From Ensifer sp. PDNC004 (GTDB lineage: Bacteria; Pseudomonadota; Alphaproteobacteria; Rhizobiales; Rhizobiaceae): 64,000 nucleotides of DNA. The stretch is from NCBI RefSeq assembly GCF_016919405.1, contig NZ_CP070353.1:372001-436000 (forward strand). Reading direction: 5' to 3'. The stretch's first letter is position 1. Each line of letters begins with the position of its first letter. The translations under genes were made by a program, and so were the position numbers. Positions 37,658 to 46,273 of the stretch are shown here, in pieces. The notes under the pieces are model-generated. The model searched no databases. It was not told the origin of the DNA and saw nothing but the letters and a program-made list of their open reading frames with translations.

Positions 37658-37681
37658 GCTGCGCCCTCGAAAGGGGCAGCC
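37658..37681. terminator. Hairpin after M81 gene
   Basis: GGCTGC-G-CCCT pairs with AGGGGCAGCC around a CGAA loop with one bulged G. No T tract follows, so termination is uncertain. Confidence 0.4.
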
Positions 37682-37762
37682 GTATGGCGCGGTAACTGTT
37701 ACGTACTCCCGCAGTGCCCGCCTTTGCGGCTAGCGTCCCTGTCATGAAGGGAGCGCAACTTC

Positions 37763-38050
37763 ATGAGCTTCATCGATCTTTTCGCCTGGATCGTGCTGAT
37801 CGTGCTTGTGGTGAGCACGGTCGCGGTTCTCATATTTCTCGCCATGCTGCCGGGCTCGATTGCGAGACGCCGCAACCATCCCTGGAGCGAGGCCGTCAAT
37901 GTCGCGGGCTGGGTGACGCTGTTCCTCGGCTTCGCGCTCTGGCCGATCGCGCTCGTCTGGGCCTATGTGGACGTGCCGCGTCCGACCGGGGCGCCTCCGG
38001 GCGCTGTCCCCGCCGGCGACGTTCATCCGAGCGAGGCGCGCCAGCCATGA
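37763..38050 (+). CDS. DUF3302 membrane protein (YiaW-like)
   Basis: The 95-residue protein has two membrane segments (residues ~5-30, DLFAWIVLIVLVVSTVAVLIF, and ~48-70, GWVTLFLGFALWPIALVWAY) separated by a basic loop with GSIARRRNHPWSEAVN. This is the DUF3302 pattern, represented by E. coli YiaW. It overlaps the next gene by 4 bp (ATGA). In E. coli the equivalent pair is yiaW-yiaV, where the second gene encodes an HlyD-type protein, as here. Function of the pair is not established. GGAG precedes the ATG. Confidence 0.85.
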   Translation: MSFIDLFAWIVLIVLVVSTVAVLIFLAMLPGSIARRRNHPWSEAVNVAGWVTLFLGFALWPIALVWAYVDVPRPTGAPPGAVPAGDVHPSEARQP

Positions 38051-38988
38051 TCGTCTTTCTCTTCAACGTCTACCTGGCGATCCTCTTCCTCCTGGTGAAG
38101 CTTAGGATCGTTACCTTCAATCTCTTCTGGAAGATTTCGCCGGCGATCGTGTTCCTGCTGCTGCTCGTCGGCCTGTTCATTCCGATGAACTGGGGCGCGC
38201 CGCAGGGCGAGGCGCTGGTGGTGCGCAATTCGGTCGCGATCGTGCCCGATGTCTCAGGCGAGGTGCTGGAGGTGCCGGTCGTTTCCAACGCCCCGCTCAA
38301 GGCCGGCGACGTGCTCTTCCGCATCGATCCCGTGCCCTACCAGGCGAAGGTGGACGCGCTGCAGGCCCAGCTGTCGCTGCAGGAGCTCCGGCTTTCGCAG
38401 ATGACGAAGCTGCAGTCGCGTGATGCCGCAACCGAATTCGACGTCCAGCAGCGCCAGGCGGACGTCGACAATCTGAAGGCGCAGATCAGCAATGCCGAGT
38501 GGGAGCTCGGCAAGACGACGGTGCGGGCGCCGGCCGATGGCTACGTGACCAACCTTGCGCTGCGCAAGGGCGCGCGCGTGACGACGCTGCCGCTGTCGCC
38601 GGCCATGGCCTTCATCGACACGTCGGAAACGATCATCGGGGTCGAGATCAACCAGATCGACGCGCGCTACATCAAGCCCGGACAGATGGTGGAGGCGACC
38701 TTCAAGTTCGCGCCCGGCGAGACCTACACCGGCACGGTCGAAAGCGTGCTGCAGGCGATCGCCTCCGGGCAGGCGAGGGTGTCCGGCACGGCGGTGACGC
38801 CGGAGGCGCTTTCGGCCGCGCCGTTCATCGTGCGGGTGAAACTCGACGACCAGGCCTTCGCCGCACGGCTGCCGGCCGGCGCCACGGGCGATGCGGCGAT
38901 CTTTACCGAGCGGGTGAAGGCTGCGCACGTGATCCGCCGGGTGCTCTTGCGCCAGATCGCGATCACCAACTACGTCAATCCGTTCTGA
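38047..38988 (+). CDS. HlyD-family membrane fusion protein (YiaV-like)
   Basis: The 313-residue protein has two N-terminal hydrophobic segments (residues ~2-20 and ~30-50) and then the barrel/lipoyl/coiled-coil layout of HlyD/EmrA proteins: VPDVSGEVLEVPVVSNAPLKAGD and RIDPVPYQAKVDALQAQL, returning at TTVRAPADGYVTNLALRKG. It should bridge the inner membrane and periplasm as a transport adaptor. The two-segment start is characteristic of YiaV. No pump or outer-membrane partner is adjacent, so the substrate is unknown. It starts within the stop codon of the DUF3302 gene. Confidence 0.87.
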   Translation: MIVFLFNVYLAILFLLVKLRIVTFNLFWKISPAIVFLLLLVGLFIPMNWGAPQGEALVVRNSVAIVPDVSGEVLEVPVVSNAPLKAGDVLFRIDPVPYQAKVDALQAQLSLQELRLSQMTKLQSRDAATEFDVQQRQADVDNLKAQISNAEWELGKTTVRAPADGYVTNLALRKGARVTTLPLSPAMAFIDTSETIIGVEINQIDARYIKPGQMVEATFKFAPGETYTGTVESVLQAIASGQARVSGTAVTPEALSAAPFIVRVKLDDQAFAARLPAGATGDAAIFTERVKAAHVIRRVLLRQIAITNYVNPF

Positions 38989-39096
38989 CCCCCGTTCTGA
39001 TCCTTTGTCGTCCGCAGGTTTTTGCGCGTGGTTGTTCGGTGGCCGTTTGGGACGTAGCATGGTGCCCGCAAACCGGCATCAGGACGGCGACAGATC

Positions 39097-39957
39097 ATGA
39101 CACTTTCCGCAATCCAGACGCCGCAGGTTCTGTTCACGAGCGCCGGACGGGCGTGGAAGGGGCTTGCCGCGGATTTCATCCATATTCCGCGCGGGCTGGT
39201 GCATGTGCCCGGCGGTGACATGCATCGGCTGGGCATGCATTTCGGGCCGCCGGTCAACGCCGATTGCCGCTGCGGCGGGCGGCGCATGCGACGGGTGCAG
39301 AAGCCGGGCGATATCGATATCGTGCCGGCGGGCGTCGACGGTTCCTGGGAGGACGATGCGGACTGTCGGATCCTCAGGCTGAGTTTCTCGCGCGCGCTGC
39401 TCGATGGCGTGGCGGCGGATCTCGGGCGGGAGAGCGTCGAGCTGCTGCCGCAGATGCAGGTCCGCGATGCCCGGCTCGAGGCGATCGGCTGGGCGATCAA
39501 GGCGGATCTCGAAGCGGAGACGCCGTCCGATCCGCTCTATGTCGACCTTCTCGCCAATGCGCTGGCCGTGCGGCTGATCGAAAGCGCGACCGGCGGCGCG
39601 CGGGCGGAAGGGCACAGCGAACCCAAGCTCTCGGCGCGGCAGTTGCGGGGGCTGACCGAGTACATCGAGACCCATCTGGACCAGCGGCTTCATCTGGCCG
39701 ATCTCGCCGCGGTCGCGGGCTTGAGCGCCACCCGGCTGAAAATCCTCTTTCGCAACAGCACCGGCCTGCCGGTGCATCAATATGTCATCCGTCGCCGTGT
39801 GGAATTTGCCCGCGCGCTGATGACCACGACGAACCTGCCGGCGAGCGAGATCGCGGTCGCCGCGGGCTTTTCCCATCAAAGCCATATGGCCTCGACCATG
39901 CGCCGGCTGCTCGGCGAGACGCCGGGCGCAATCATGCGGCGCTCCGGCGAAATCTGA
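39097..39957 (+). CDS. AraC-family transcriptional regulator
   Basis: The 286-residue protein has an N-terminal ligand domain of cupin type (about 1-160) and a C-terminal double helix-turn-helix (~185-285): LADLAAVAGLSATRLKILFR and SEIAVAAGFSHQSHMASTMRR, the AraC signature. The Cys-rich patch NADCRCGGRRMRR near residue 50 is unusual. The next gene on the same strand encodes an NmrA-like protein 88 bp downstream, which may be its target. A GGACGGCG-like weak site precedes the start. Confidence 0.88.
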   Translation: MTLSAIQTPQVLFTSAGRAWKGLAADFIHIPRGLVHVPGGDMHRLGMHFGPPVNADCRCGGRRMRRVQKPGDIDIVPAGVDGSWEDDADCRILRLSFSRALLDGVAADLGRESVELLPQMQVRDARLEAIGWAIKADLEAETPSDPLYVDLLANALAVRLIESATGGARAEGHSEPKLSARQLRGLTEYIETHLDQRLHLADLAAVAGLSATRLKILFRNSTGLPVHQYVIRRRVEFARALMTTTNLPASEIAVAAGFSHQSHMASTMRRLLGETPGAIMRRSGEI

Positions 39958-40045
39958 CCGAAGCTGCAAAATCCTGGCTGAATCTGTGCGACCGGGTTCC
40001 GCCTGATCCCTAGTCCTTGCCCGTCTTCAGCAAGGAAAAAAGATC

Positions 40046-40918
40046 ATGTTCGTCATTCTCGGAGCGGCCGGAAAGGTCGGGACATCAACGGCGTCGGCCC
40101 TGCGCGCGGAGGGGCTGCCGGTGCGGGCGGTGCTGCGCGATCCGGCAAAGGCCGGTCCATTGCAGGCGATCGGCTGCGACGTCGCCTTTGCCGATTTGCG
40201 TGACACGGCAGCGCTCGGGGCGGCGATCGCGGAAGCCGAGGCCGTGCAGATCATCCTGCCGCCGCCGCTCAAGGCCGAAGATGCCAGAGCGGAAATGCGT
40301 TCGCTCACCGAGAGCATGGTGGGAGCGCTGGCGCAGGCGCGGCCGAAACGCGTGCTGGCGATCTCCGACTATGGCGCCCACGTGCCCGAGGATATCGGCA
40401 TGCCCACCGTCTTCCGTCTCTTCGAGGAGCGGCTTCGCCGGCTCGACATGCCCAAGATCTTCCTGCGATCGGCCGAGCATATGGAAGGCTGGGCGCGCGG
40501 CATCCCGGCGGCGATCGCGACCGGTGCCCTTCCGAGCCTGCATCATCCGGTGGAGCGGAGCTTTGCCGCCGTTTCGACCGGAGACGTGGGGCGCATGGCT
40601 GCGGACCTGCTCCGCCGCCCGGTCGCGGAAACGGTGGAGCAGATCGTGCATGTCGAGGGACCGCGCCGCTATAGCGCCAGCGACGTGGCCGCGGCCCTGG
40701 GCCCGTTGCTCGGGCGTACGATCATGGCGCAAGCGGTGCCGCGCGGCGCGTGGCAGGAGGCGCTGGAGCGGGCCTTGAGCGCAAGCACCGCCCGGCTTCT
40801 GGTCGATCTCTACGACGCCCATAACAAGGGCGGGCTGATCGACGTCGAGCCGGGCGGCGAGGTTCGTTATGGAACGACCGGATTGGTCGAGGCCCTGCGG
40901 CCCTTCGCGCCGGCCTGA
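40046..40918 (+). CDS. NmrA-like NAD(P)-binding protein
   Basis: The 290-residue Rossmann-fold protein starts MFVILGAAGKVGTSTASAL, giving a GxxGxxG-type dinucleotide motif at residues 6-12, and later has the SDYGAHVP and LRSAEHMEG segments typical of the NmrA/HSCARG group. These proteins act as NADPH sensors or quinone/alcohol oxidoreductases. AAGGAAAA precedes the ATG. It lies downstream of the AraC regulator and converges on the aldo/keto reductase, with a repeat hairpin in the 68-bp gap. Confidence 0.85.
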   Translation: MFVILGAAGKVGTSTASALRAEGLPVRAVLRDPAKAGPLQAIGCDVAFADLRDTAALGAAIAEAEAVQIILPPPLKAEDARAEMRSLTESMVGALAQARPKRVLAISDYGAHVPEDIGMPTVFRLFEERLRRLDMPKIFLRSAEHMEGWARGIPAAIATGALPSLHHPVERSFAAVSTGDVGRMAADLLRRPVAETVEQIVHVEGPRRYSASDVAAALGPLLGRTIMAQAVPRGAWQEALERALSASTARLLVDLYDAHNKGGLIDVEPGGEVRYGTTGLVEALRPFAPA

Positions 40919-40942
40919 TGGGTTTCAAGGTTTCGTACAGAC

Positions 40943-40986
40943 GCAATTCCGGTCGGAAAACCGCTGTGCACTTTTCCTGGAATTGC
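40943..40986. repeat. Single-copy hairpin of the ACCGCT family
   Basis: GCAATTCC pairs with GGAATTGC (8 bp), then GGAAAA with TTTTCC (6 bp), around an apical CCGCTGTGCAC. Abuts the stop codon of the minus-strand aldo/keto reductase gene. Same architecture as the 54-bp array at 46274. Confidence 0.8.
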
Positions 40987-42000
40987 TTAGCCGGCAATCG
41001 GCAGCGGCGCCTCCGGGTTGACGAGGCCGGCTGCGCGCAGGTCCCGCCAGAAGTCGGCCGGAACGGCCTCGTTGAGGGCGGCGCGGTCTTCGGCGATGCG
41101 GGAAGGCTGGCTGGCGCCGGGGATGACGGCGGCGACCGCGGGGTTGGCGAGCGAGAACTGCAGGCCGGCCGCCTTCATCGAGATGCCATGACGGTCGGCG
41201 ATCGCCTTGATGCGCGCAACCTTGTCGAGGATGGCGGGCGTCGCCGGGGCATATTCGAAGTTCGGGCCGCCGACGAGCGCGCCGGAGCTATAGGGGCCGC
41301 CGACGACGATGCCGAGGCCGCGCTTGGTGACTTCGGGCATGACGCGCTGCAGCGCCCGATCATGGTCAAGCAGGGTGTAGCGGCCGGCAAGCAGGAAGCC
41401 ATCGGGGCGGGGGCCTTCGAGCGCCAGCAGCAGTTCGATCGGCTCGACCCGGTTGACGCCGAGCCCCCAAGCCTTGATCACGCCCTCGTCGCGCAACTTG
41501 TCGAGCGCCTTGAAGGCGCCCTTGCGTGCGGTCTCGAAGACGTCGAGCCATTCGTCGCCGTAGAAATCCTGGGCGACGTCGTGGACGAAGGCGATCTCGA
41601 TCCGGTCGGTCTTCAGGCGCTTGAGGCTGTCTTCGATCGAGCGCAGCGTCGCGTCATGGGTGTAGTCGTTGACGATCTTGTTGGGGCGGCCGTAGCGGAA
41701 GACGTCGCCCTTCTCGCCGAGGTCGCGGGCGCTGACATCCTCGATCTCGTCGAGGATCACCCGGCCGACCTTGGTGCTGATGACGTATTCGTCACGCGGG
41801 CGTCCGGCGAGCGCCTCGCCCATGCGGATCTCGGCAAGGCCGGCGCCGTAGAAGGGAGCGTTGTCGAAATAGCGGATGCCGTCGTTCCAGGCGGCCTCGA
41901 CGGTCGCAAGCGCTTCCTGTTCGGGGATTTCGCGGAACATGTTGCCGAGCGGAGCTGCGCCAAAGCCGAGCTTGCCGGGCAGAATATCCTTGAGTGTCAT
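40987..42000 (-). CDS. Aldo/keto reductase (D-threo-aldose dehydrogenase-like)
   Basis: The 337-residue protein has AKR active-site residues Asp46 and Tyr51 (YFDNAPFYGAGLAEIRMG) and Lys77 (VISTKVGR). The start LKDILPGKLGFGAAPLGNMF and the length fit the D-threo-aldose 1-dehydrogenase / L-fucose dehydrogenase-like group that oxidises sugars with NAD(P)+. The start is set by AGGACAGGACAC before the ATG; the frame to 42144 has no support. Its stop codon is directly followed by a hairpin repeat. Confidence 0.9.
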   Translation of the reverse strand: MTLKDILPGKLGFGAAPLGNMFREIPEQEALATVEAAWNDGIRYFDNAPFYGAGLAEIRMGEALAGRPRDEYVISTKVGRVILDEIEDVSARDLGEKGDVFRYGRPNKIVNDYTHDATLRSIEDSLKRLKTDRIEIAFVHDVAQDFYGDEWLDVFETARKGAFKALDKLRDEGVIKAWGLGVNRVEPIELLLALEGPRPDGFLLAGRYTLLDHDRALQRVMPEVTKRGLGIVVGGPYSSGALVGGPNFEYAPATPAILDKVARIKAIADRHGISMKAAGLQFSLANPAVAAVIPGASQPSRIAEDRAALNEAVPADFWRDLRAAGLVNPEAPLPIAG

Positions 42001-42287
42001 GTGTCCTGTCCTTTGCTGTTGAATGGCAGGTGTTGATGTGCGGTGCTGCGATCGGTGAGGCATCGCTGTCGGGCAGAGAGATAGGTCGGGCTGCGGATCG
42101 GCATTAGGCAGGCGGATTTCGCAGGAATTGAGAAACGAATTCACAGATGGCTGGCTGGAAACCGCATCGGCGGCTATCGATCGCCGATCGCCGGCTTTCG
42201 CCGCGATCGCCGATTATTGTTGTTTCCGGCTGTCGGCAAACGCCGCCTTGGTTCGTCTTCATGAAGTGTAACAGGGAGCGACGCCGC

Positions 42288-42926
42288 ATGAAGCTTTATT
42301 TCAGCCGAAACCCCAATCCGCGTCTGGCCGTGGCAACAGCGCGGTTTCTGAAGGCCGAGGTCGCCTTCGAATTTGCCGAGCCATTGGCGCCGGGGCAAGC
42401 GGACCGCTATCGGCCGCTCAATCCCAACCTGCTTCTGCCGATCCTGGAGCGTCCCGGCCGGGCGCTCTGGGAGGCGGATGCGATCGCCTGCTTTCTATCC
42501 CGAAAGCTCGGTTCCAATTTCTGGCGAAGGGATGACGACGAGCCGGAGATGATCCGCTGGATCAGCTGGGGTAAGGAGAACTTCGTGAAGGCCTGCGACA
42601 TGGTGCATTGGGAGCGCGGCACCAAGCTGCGCTACGGCATCGGCCCTTGCGAAGAGGCGATGGTGGAGGAGGGGTTGAGGGGCTTTCACAGGGCGGCGCG
42701 ATTGTTGGAGGAAGAGCTGACAGGCCGCGCCTGGCTGCTGGGCGATAGCATTTCCTATGCCGATTTCCGCATGGCGACGTTCCTGCCCTACAACGACGCG
42801 GCGCGGCTGCCGATCGCGGACTATCCGGCGCTTGCGCGCTGGGCCGGGCGGCTGGACGAGATCGAGGTCTGGCACGATCCTTTCGGCGGGCTCGTCGCGC
42901 CCGAGATGCCGCCGCTTCCGGCTTGA
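42288..42926 (+). CDS. Glutathione S-transferase family protein
   Basis: The 212-residue protein starts MKLYFSRNPNPRLAVATARF, a GST thioredoxin-fold start with Ser in the catalytic region, then LEADAIACFLSRKLG and a helical C-terminal domain ending near residue 200. Substrate unknown. The start follows GGGAGCGACGCCGC; the earlier frame is not coding. The upstream gap (42001-42287) contains three near-copies of GATCGCCG. This is one of three GST genes in the window. Confidence 0.85.
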   Translation: MKLYFSRNPNPRLAVATARFLKAEVAFEFAEPLAPGQADRYRPLNPNLLLPILERPGRALWEADAIACFLSRKLGSNFWRRDDDEPEMIRWISWGKENFVKACDMVHWERGTKLRYGIGPCEEAMVEEGLRGFHRAARLLEEELTGRAWLLGDSISYADFRMATFLPYNDAARLPIADYPALARWAGRLDEIEVWHDPFGGLVAPEMPPLPA

Positions 42927-43121
42927 TAGGCGGCTCGTCGGGCGGCCTGCGCGGGGCGCTTTCGGCGGCAGTCGCGGGTGGTTTCGAAGCGGGCGCTTCC
43001 CGGCCTGGCGGCAGGTCTCCGGACGCTGGATTTCGTCTGCGATCCCAGTATGATGGGTCTGCAACCTTCCTTCCGGTCGGCCGCCATCCCGCGCGGTCGA
43101 CCCTGCCGGAAACTCCCGATC

Positions 43122-44027
43122 ATGCCGTTATCCGTCGTTTCCGCCGCGGCGCTGTCGCCGCCCTATACTGCCGAAGATCTGGTCCGGATGGATCGTTTTC
43201 GCGAGGGGCTCGATTCCGCTGCGCGCGAACTGCTGGAAACGCATCTCGCCTTGCCGCGGGAAGTGCACTACGTGGCGGATCTGCGGCGCTGGATGCTCAG
43301 CCAGATGACGATGGCCATGCATTTCGAGCATCTGCAGGATAGGGCTTGCCTGCCGATTTCACCGGGCAATCTCGCCCGCACCATGAGCGCGATCGCAAGC
43401 CGCAACACGGTGCATGCCTTTCTCCTGGAAATGCGGAGATACCGCTTTGTCGAACCGCTGGAGCGTGGAGACGGCCGCCAGCGCGCTGTTCGCGCGACGG
43501 AGATGAGCGAGGCGCTCATCCGGCGCTACTTCGATATTCATCTGCGCGCGCTCGATCTCATCGATGGCGGCGACCGCTATGCGCTGTCGCGGCAGGAGCC
43601 CGGTCTCTTGCATGGCGCGCAGCCCCGTTTCGCGCGCCTGCTGCTGGCGCGTCGCGACTGGCACAAGCCGCCACCAAGCATCGCCAAGTTCGTCTGTTCG
43701 GATTCCGGAAGCAGCGTGCTGCACGACCTGATCAAGAATGCGCCAGCGCTGGCTGGCGAAAGTGCTGCGCCGATCTGGATCGGAAGAGTGTCTCCCAATG
43801 CCCTGTCGAGCCGGTACCGCATTTCCAGAACCCATACGGCGCGGCTCTTTGGCCTGGCGCGCGAGGCGGGGTTGATCGGCTGGGCGAAGACGAGCAATCG
43901 CGGCGCGTGCTGGATTTCGACGGCCCTGGTGCACGACTACCGCTATTGGCAGGCCATCAAGCTCTCGGCCGTTTCGATCGCCTTTGCCGAAACCTGTCGC
44001 GCTAGCGGTGTATTGGAGGCCGCCTGA
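43122..44027 (+). CDS. Putative DNA-binding protein with two winged-helix-like segments
   Basis: The 301-residue protein is not a named family to me. Two regions resemble MarR-type winged helices: about residues 80-130 (NLARTMSAIASRNTVHAFLLE then MRRYRFVEPLERGDGR) and about 225-270 (VSPNALSSRYRISRTHTARL then FGLAREAGLIGW). Such repeats suggest a transcription regulator with a ligand-binding middle. Start is uncertain: an ATG at 43050 also fits. No ribosome site is strong. Gene neighbours give no target; the GST gene is upstream on the same strand. Confidence 0.55.
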   Translation: MPLSVVSAAALSPPYTAEDLVRMDRFREGLDSAARELLETHLALPREVHYVADLRRWMLSQMTMAMHFEHLQDRACLPISPGNLARTMSAIASRNTVHAFLLEMRRYRFVEPLERGDGRQRAVRATEMSEALIRRYFDIHLRALDLIDGGDRYALSRQEPGLLHGAQPRFARLLLARRDWHKPPPSIAKFVCSDSGSSVLHDLIKNAPALAGESAAPIWIGRVSPNALSSRYRISRTHTARLFGLAREAGLIGWAKTSNRGACWISTALVHDYRYWQAIKLSAVSIAFAETCRASGVLEAA

Positions 44028-44073
44028 AGGCGCATGCGGCGGGGGTCCGCTGAGGCTCCCCGCCGGGCGTTCT

Positions 44074-44406
44074 TTACTCGTGGATCGTGTAGGAACCCAT
44101 TTCGCAGAGGTCCTGCGTATCGGTCGTCGTGTCGAGATCGTCGCCCTGGAACTCGAAGCGCATGTCGTACCGGCAGACGCTGCGGCCGTCGGCAATGGTG
44201 ATTTCCATCTCTTCGCCGGGGCCAAGAGCCTGCCGGCCGAAGATGTCGTCTTCCCAGTTGTCGACGCCGGTCGGAGAGGCGTAGAAATTGTTCAGGACAG
44301 AATTGGTCCCGTTCTTCAGCGTGAAGACGAGGTCCTCGGCTTTTGCTGTCGTCGATAGGCACATGACAACTGCCGACGCCAGAAGGGCGAAGTTAAACTT
44401 TTTCAT
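44074..44406 (-). CDS. Small exported protein, unknown
   Basis: The 110-residue protein has a signal peptide (MKKFNFALLASAVVMCLSTTAKA, cleavage before EDL) and a small mature part with two Cys (CRYDMRF and DLCEMG) that may form a disulfide, plus many Asp/Glu. I do not recognise the family beyond a short bacterial periplasmic protein. AGGTTGAAAAC precedes the ATG. It is divergent from the purine permease leader. Confidence 0.65.
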   Translation of the reverse strand: MKKFNFALLASAVVMCLSTTAKAEDLVFTLKNGTNSVLNNFYASPTGVDNWEDDIFGRQALGPGEEMEITIADGRSVCRYDMRFEFQGDDLDTTTDTQDLCEMGSYTIHE

Positions 44407-44521
44407 GTTTTCAACCTGTTGGAATATGTTATTGCGAGAACTCGCGACAAATTCTTTAGCTGAACTCAACGCCAAGCTGAAGATTGCTGCCGTTCCATCT
44501 TTGGGTCTATCTGGACCCGCT

Positions 44522-44739
44522 TGACCGGGCTTTCGGGTGCCGCAGCCGGTCGGAAGTCGGTCTTGGCCGTCGCTGCCAATCGGCCCGAATGGGCGTCGAA
44601 ACGGCCGTTACCTATTCCCAGTCGAATCCCGAAAGGTGTTTCGCCTTTTTTAGGAAGACGAGATTTGTCCTCCTTCGGTTACCTTTTTGCTTGTCCCGCT
44701 GGAGACGGGGCAATCGCACAAGGTATGGAGGAGATACCC
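44522..44739 (+). promoter_or_regulatory. Structured leader of the purine permease gene
   Basis: Within the 333-base gap 44407-44739 lie several hairpins: GACCGG/CCGGTC (44523-44551), a 7-bp AAAGGTG/CGCCTTT hairpin followed by T's (44632-44651, attenuator-like), TTGTCCCG/CGGGGCAA (44691-44713), and GGTAT/ATACC (44722-44738) which holds GGAGGAG in its loop. TCCTCC at 44668-44673 could pair with that Shine-Dalgarno. This suggests RNA-based control, possibly by a purine. Sequence features seen; switch function inferred. Confidence 0.5.
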
Positions 44740-46206
44740 TTGGCAAGCATTGCAGAGGAAAATGCACTACCGGAAAATCCCGAAGACGAACGGCTGAGTG
44801 TCGGTGCCAATCTGGCCTACGGGCTGCAGCACGTCTTGACCATGTACGGCGGCATCGTCGCCGTTCCGTTGATCCTCGGCCAGGCGGCCGGGTTGAATTC
44901 CGCCGATGTCGGCCTGCTCGTGACCGCCTCGCTTTTTGCCGGCGGGCTTGCGACCATCCTGCAGACGATCGGCGTGCCGTTCTTCGGCAGCCGCCTGCCG
45001 CTGGTGCAGGGCGTTTCGTTCTCCGGCGTTGCGACGATGATCGCGATTTCGGGCAATGGCGGCATTCCGGCGGTTCTGGGCGCGGTGATCGTGGCTTCGC
45101 TGATCGGTCTTCTGATCACGCCGGTGTTTTCGCGCATCACCCGTTTCTTTCCGCCGCTGGTGACCGGCATCGTGATCACCACCATCGGTCTTACGCTGAT
45201 GCCGGTTGCGGCCTTCTGGGCCATGGGCGGAAACAAGGCGGCGCCGGACTTCGGCAGCACCGCCAATATCCAGCTTGCAGCGGTGACGCTGATCATCGTC
45301 CTGCTGTTGAGCAAGCTCGGCAATGCGTCGATCTCGCGGCTTTCGATCCTGCTTTCGATCGTCATCGGCACGGGCATCGCCTATGTGGCCGGCATGACCG
45401 ATTTTTCGCAGGTTGCCAACGGTCCGGTCTTCGCACTGCCGAAGGTCTTCCATTTCGGCTACCCGACCTTCGAGCTTGCCGCAATCATCTCGATGCTGAT
45501 CGTCATCATGGTGACGCTGGTCGAAACCTCGGCCGATATTCTCGCCGTCGGTGAGATCGTCGAGACCAAGGTGGATTCGCGCCGGCTCGGCGACGGCCTT
45601 CGCGCCGACATGCTGTCGAGCATTCTCGCGCCGATCGTCGGTTCCTTCACCCAGAGCGCCTTTGCCCAGAATGTCGGCCTCGTGGCGGTGACGGGCGTAA
45701 AGAGCCGCTACGTGGTGGCGACCGGCGGCATGTTCCTGGTGACCCTCGGCCTCTTGCCGGTCATGGGGCGTATCGTTGCTTCCGTTCCGACCTCGGTTCT
45801 CGGCGGCGCCGGCATCGTGCTCTTCGGCACGGTTGCAGCCAGCGGCATCCGCACGCTGTCCAAGGTCGAGTACAACAACAACATGAACCTGGTGATCGTT
45901 GCGACCTCGATCGGCTTCGGCATGATCCCGATCGCAGCGCCCGGTTTCTACGAGCACTTCCCGACCTGGGTCGCGACGATCTTCCATTCGGGCATCTCGT
46001 CGGCGGCGGTCATGGCAATCCTGCTCAACCTCCTGTTCAACCACTTCACCGTGGGCAATTCCGACCAGCAATCGGTGTTCGTGGCGGCAACGGAGCGCAC
46101 GATCCGCTACCAGGACATTGCCCGCCTGCATGACGGCGACTACTTCCTCAACGGCAAGCTCTACGACGCCAAGGGCGTGGAGGTGCCGCTGATCGAGGCG
46201 CACTGA
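44740..46206 (+). CDS. NCS2-family xanthine/uracil permease
   Basis: The 488-residue protein has ~14 membrane helices and NCS2 motifs: LAYGLQHVLTMYGGIVAVPL at the start, then the conserved QNVGLVAVTGVKSRYVV segment. This last motif and the overall style match bacterial xanthine/uric acid:proton symporters. Translation most likely begins at TTG 44740, six bases after a perfect GGAGGAG; the in-frame ATG at 44725 overlaps that site and would have none of its own. The start lies behind a hairpin-rich leader. A zinc-deaminase gene follows after a tandem repeat. Confidence 0.9.
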   Translation: MASIAEENALPENPEDERLSVGANLAYGLQHVLTMYGGIVAVPLILGQAAGLNSADVGLLVTASLFAGGLATILQTIGVPFFGSRLPLVQGVSFSGVATMIAISGNGGIPAVLGAVIVASLIGLLITPVFSRITRFFPPLVTGIVITTIGLTLMPVAAFWAMGGNKAAPDFGSTANIQLAAVTLIIVLLLSKLGNASISRLSILLSIVIGTGIAYVAGMTDFSQVANGPVFALPKVFHFGYPTFELAAIISMLIVIMVTLVETSADILAVGEIVETKVDSRRLGDGLRADMLSSILAPIVGSFTQSAFAQNVGLVAVTGVKSRYVVATGGMFLVTLGLLPVMGRIVASVPTSVLGGAGIVLFGTVAASGIRTLSKVEYNNNMNLVIVATSIGFGMIPIAAPGFYEHFPTWVATIFHSGISSAAVMAILLNLLFNHFTVGNSDQQSVFVAATERTIRYQDIARLHDGDYFLNGKLYDAKGVEVPLIEAH

Positions 46207-46273
46207 ACGGGCGCGATCTCTAAGCATGCCCAATCCCGGCGGGAGGTCGCTTCAGACTTCTCCCGGGATTTGT

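Noticed and set aside
44767..46233. 488-codon antisense frame over the permease
   Set aside because: Rich in Arg/His/Asp typical of shadows; the sense strand has clear NCS2 motifs.
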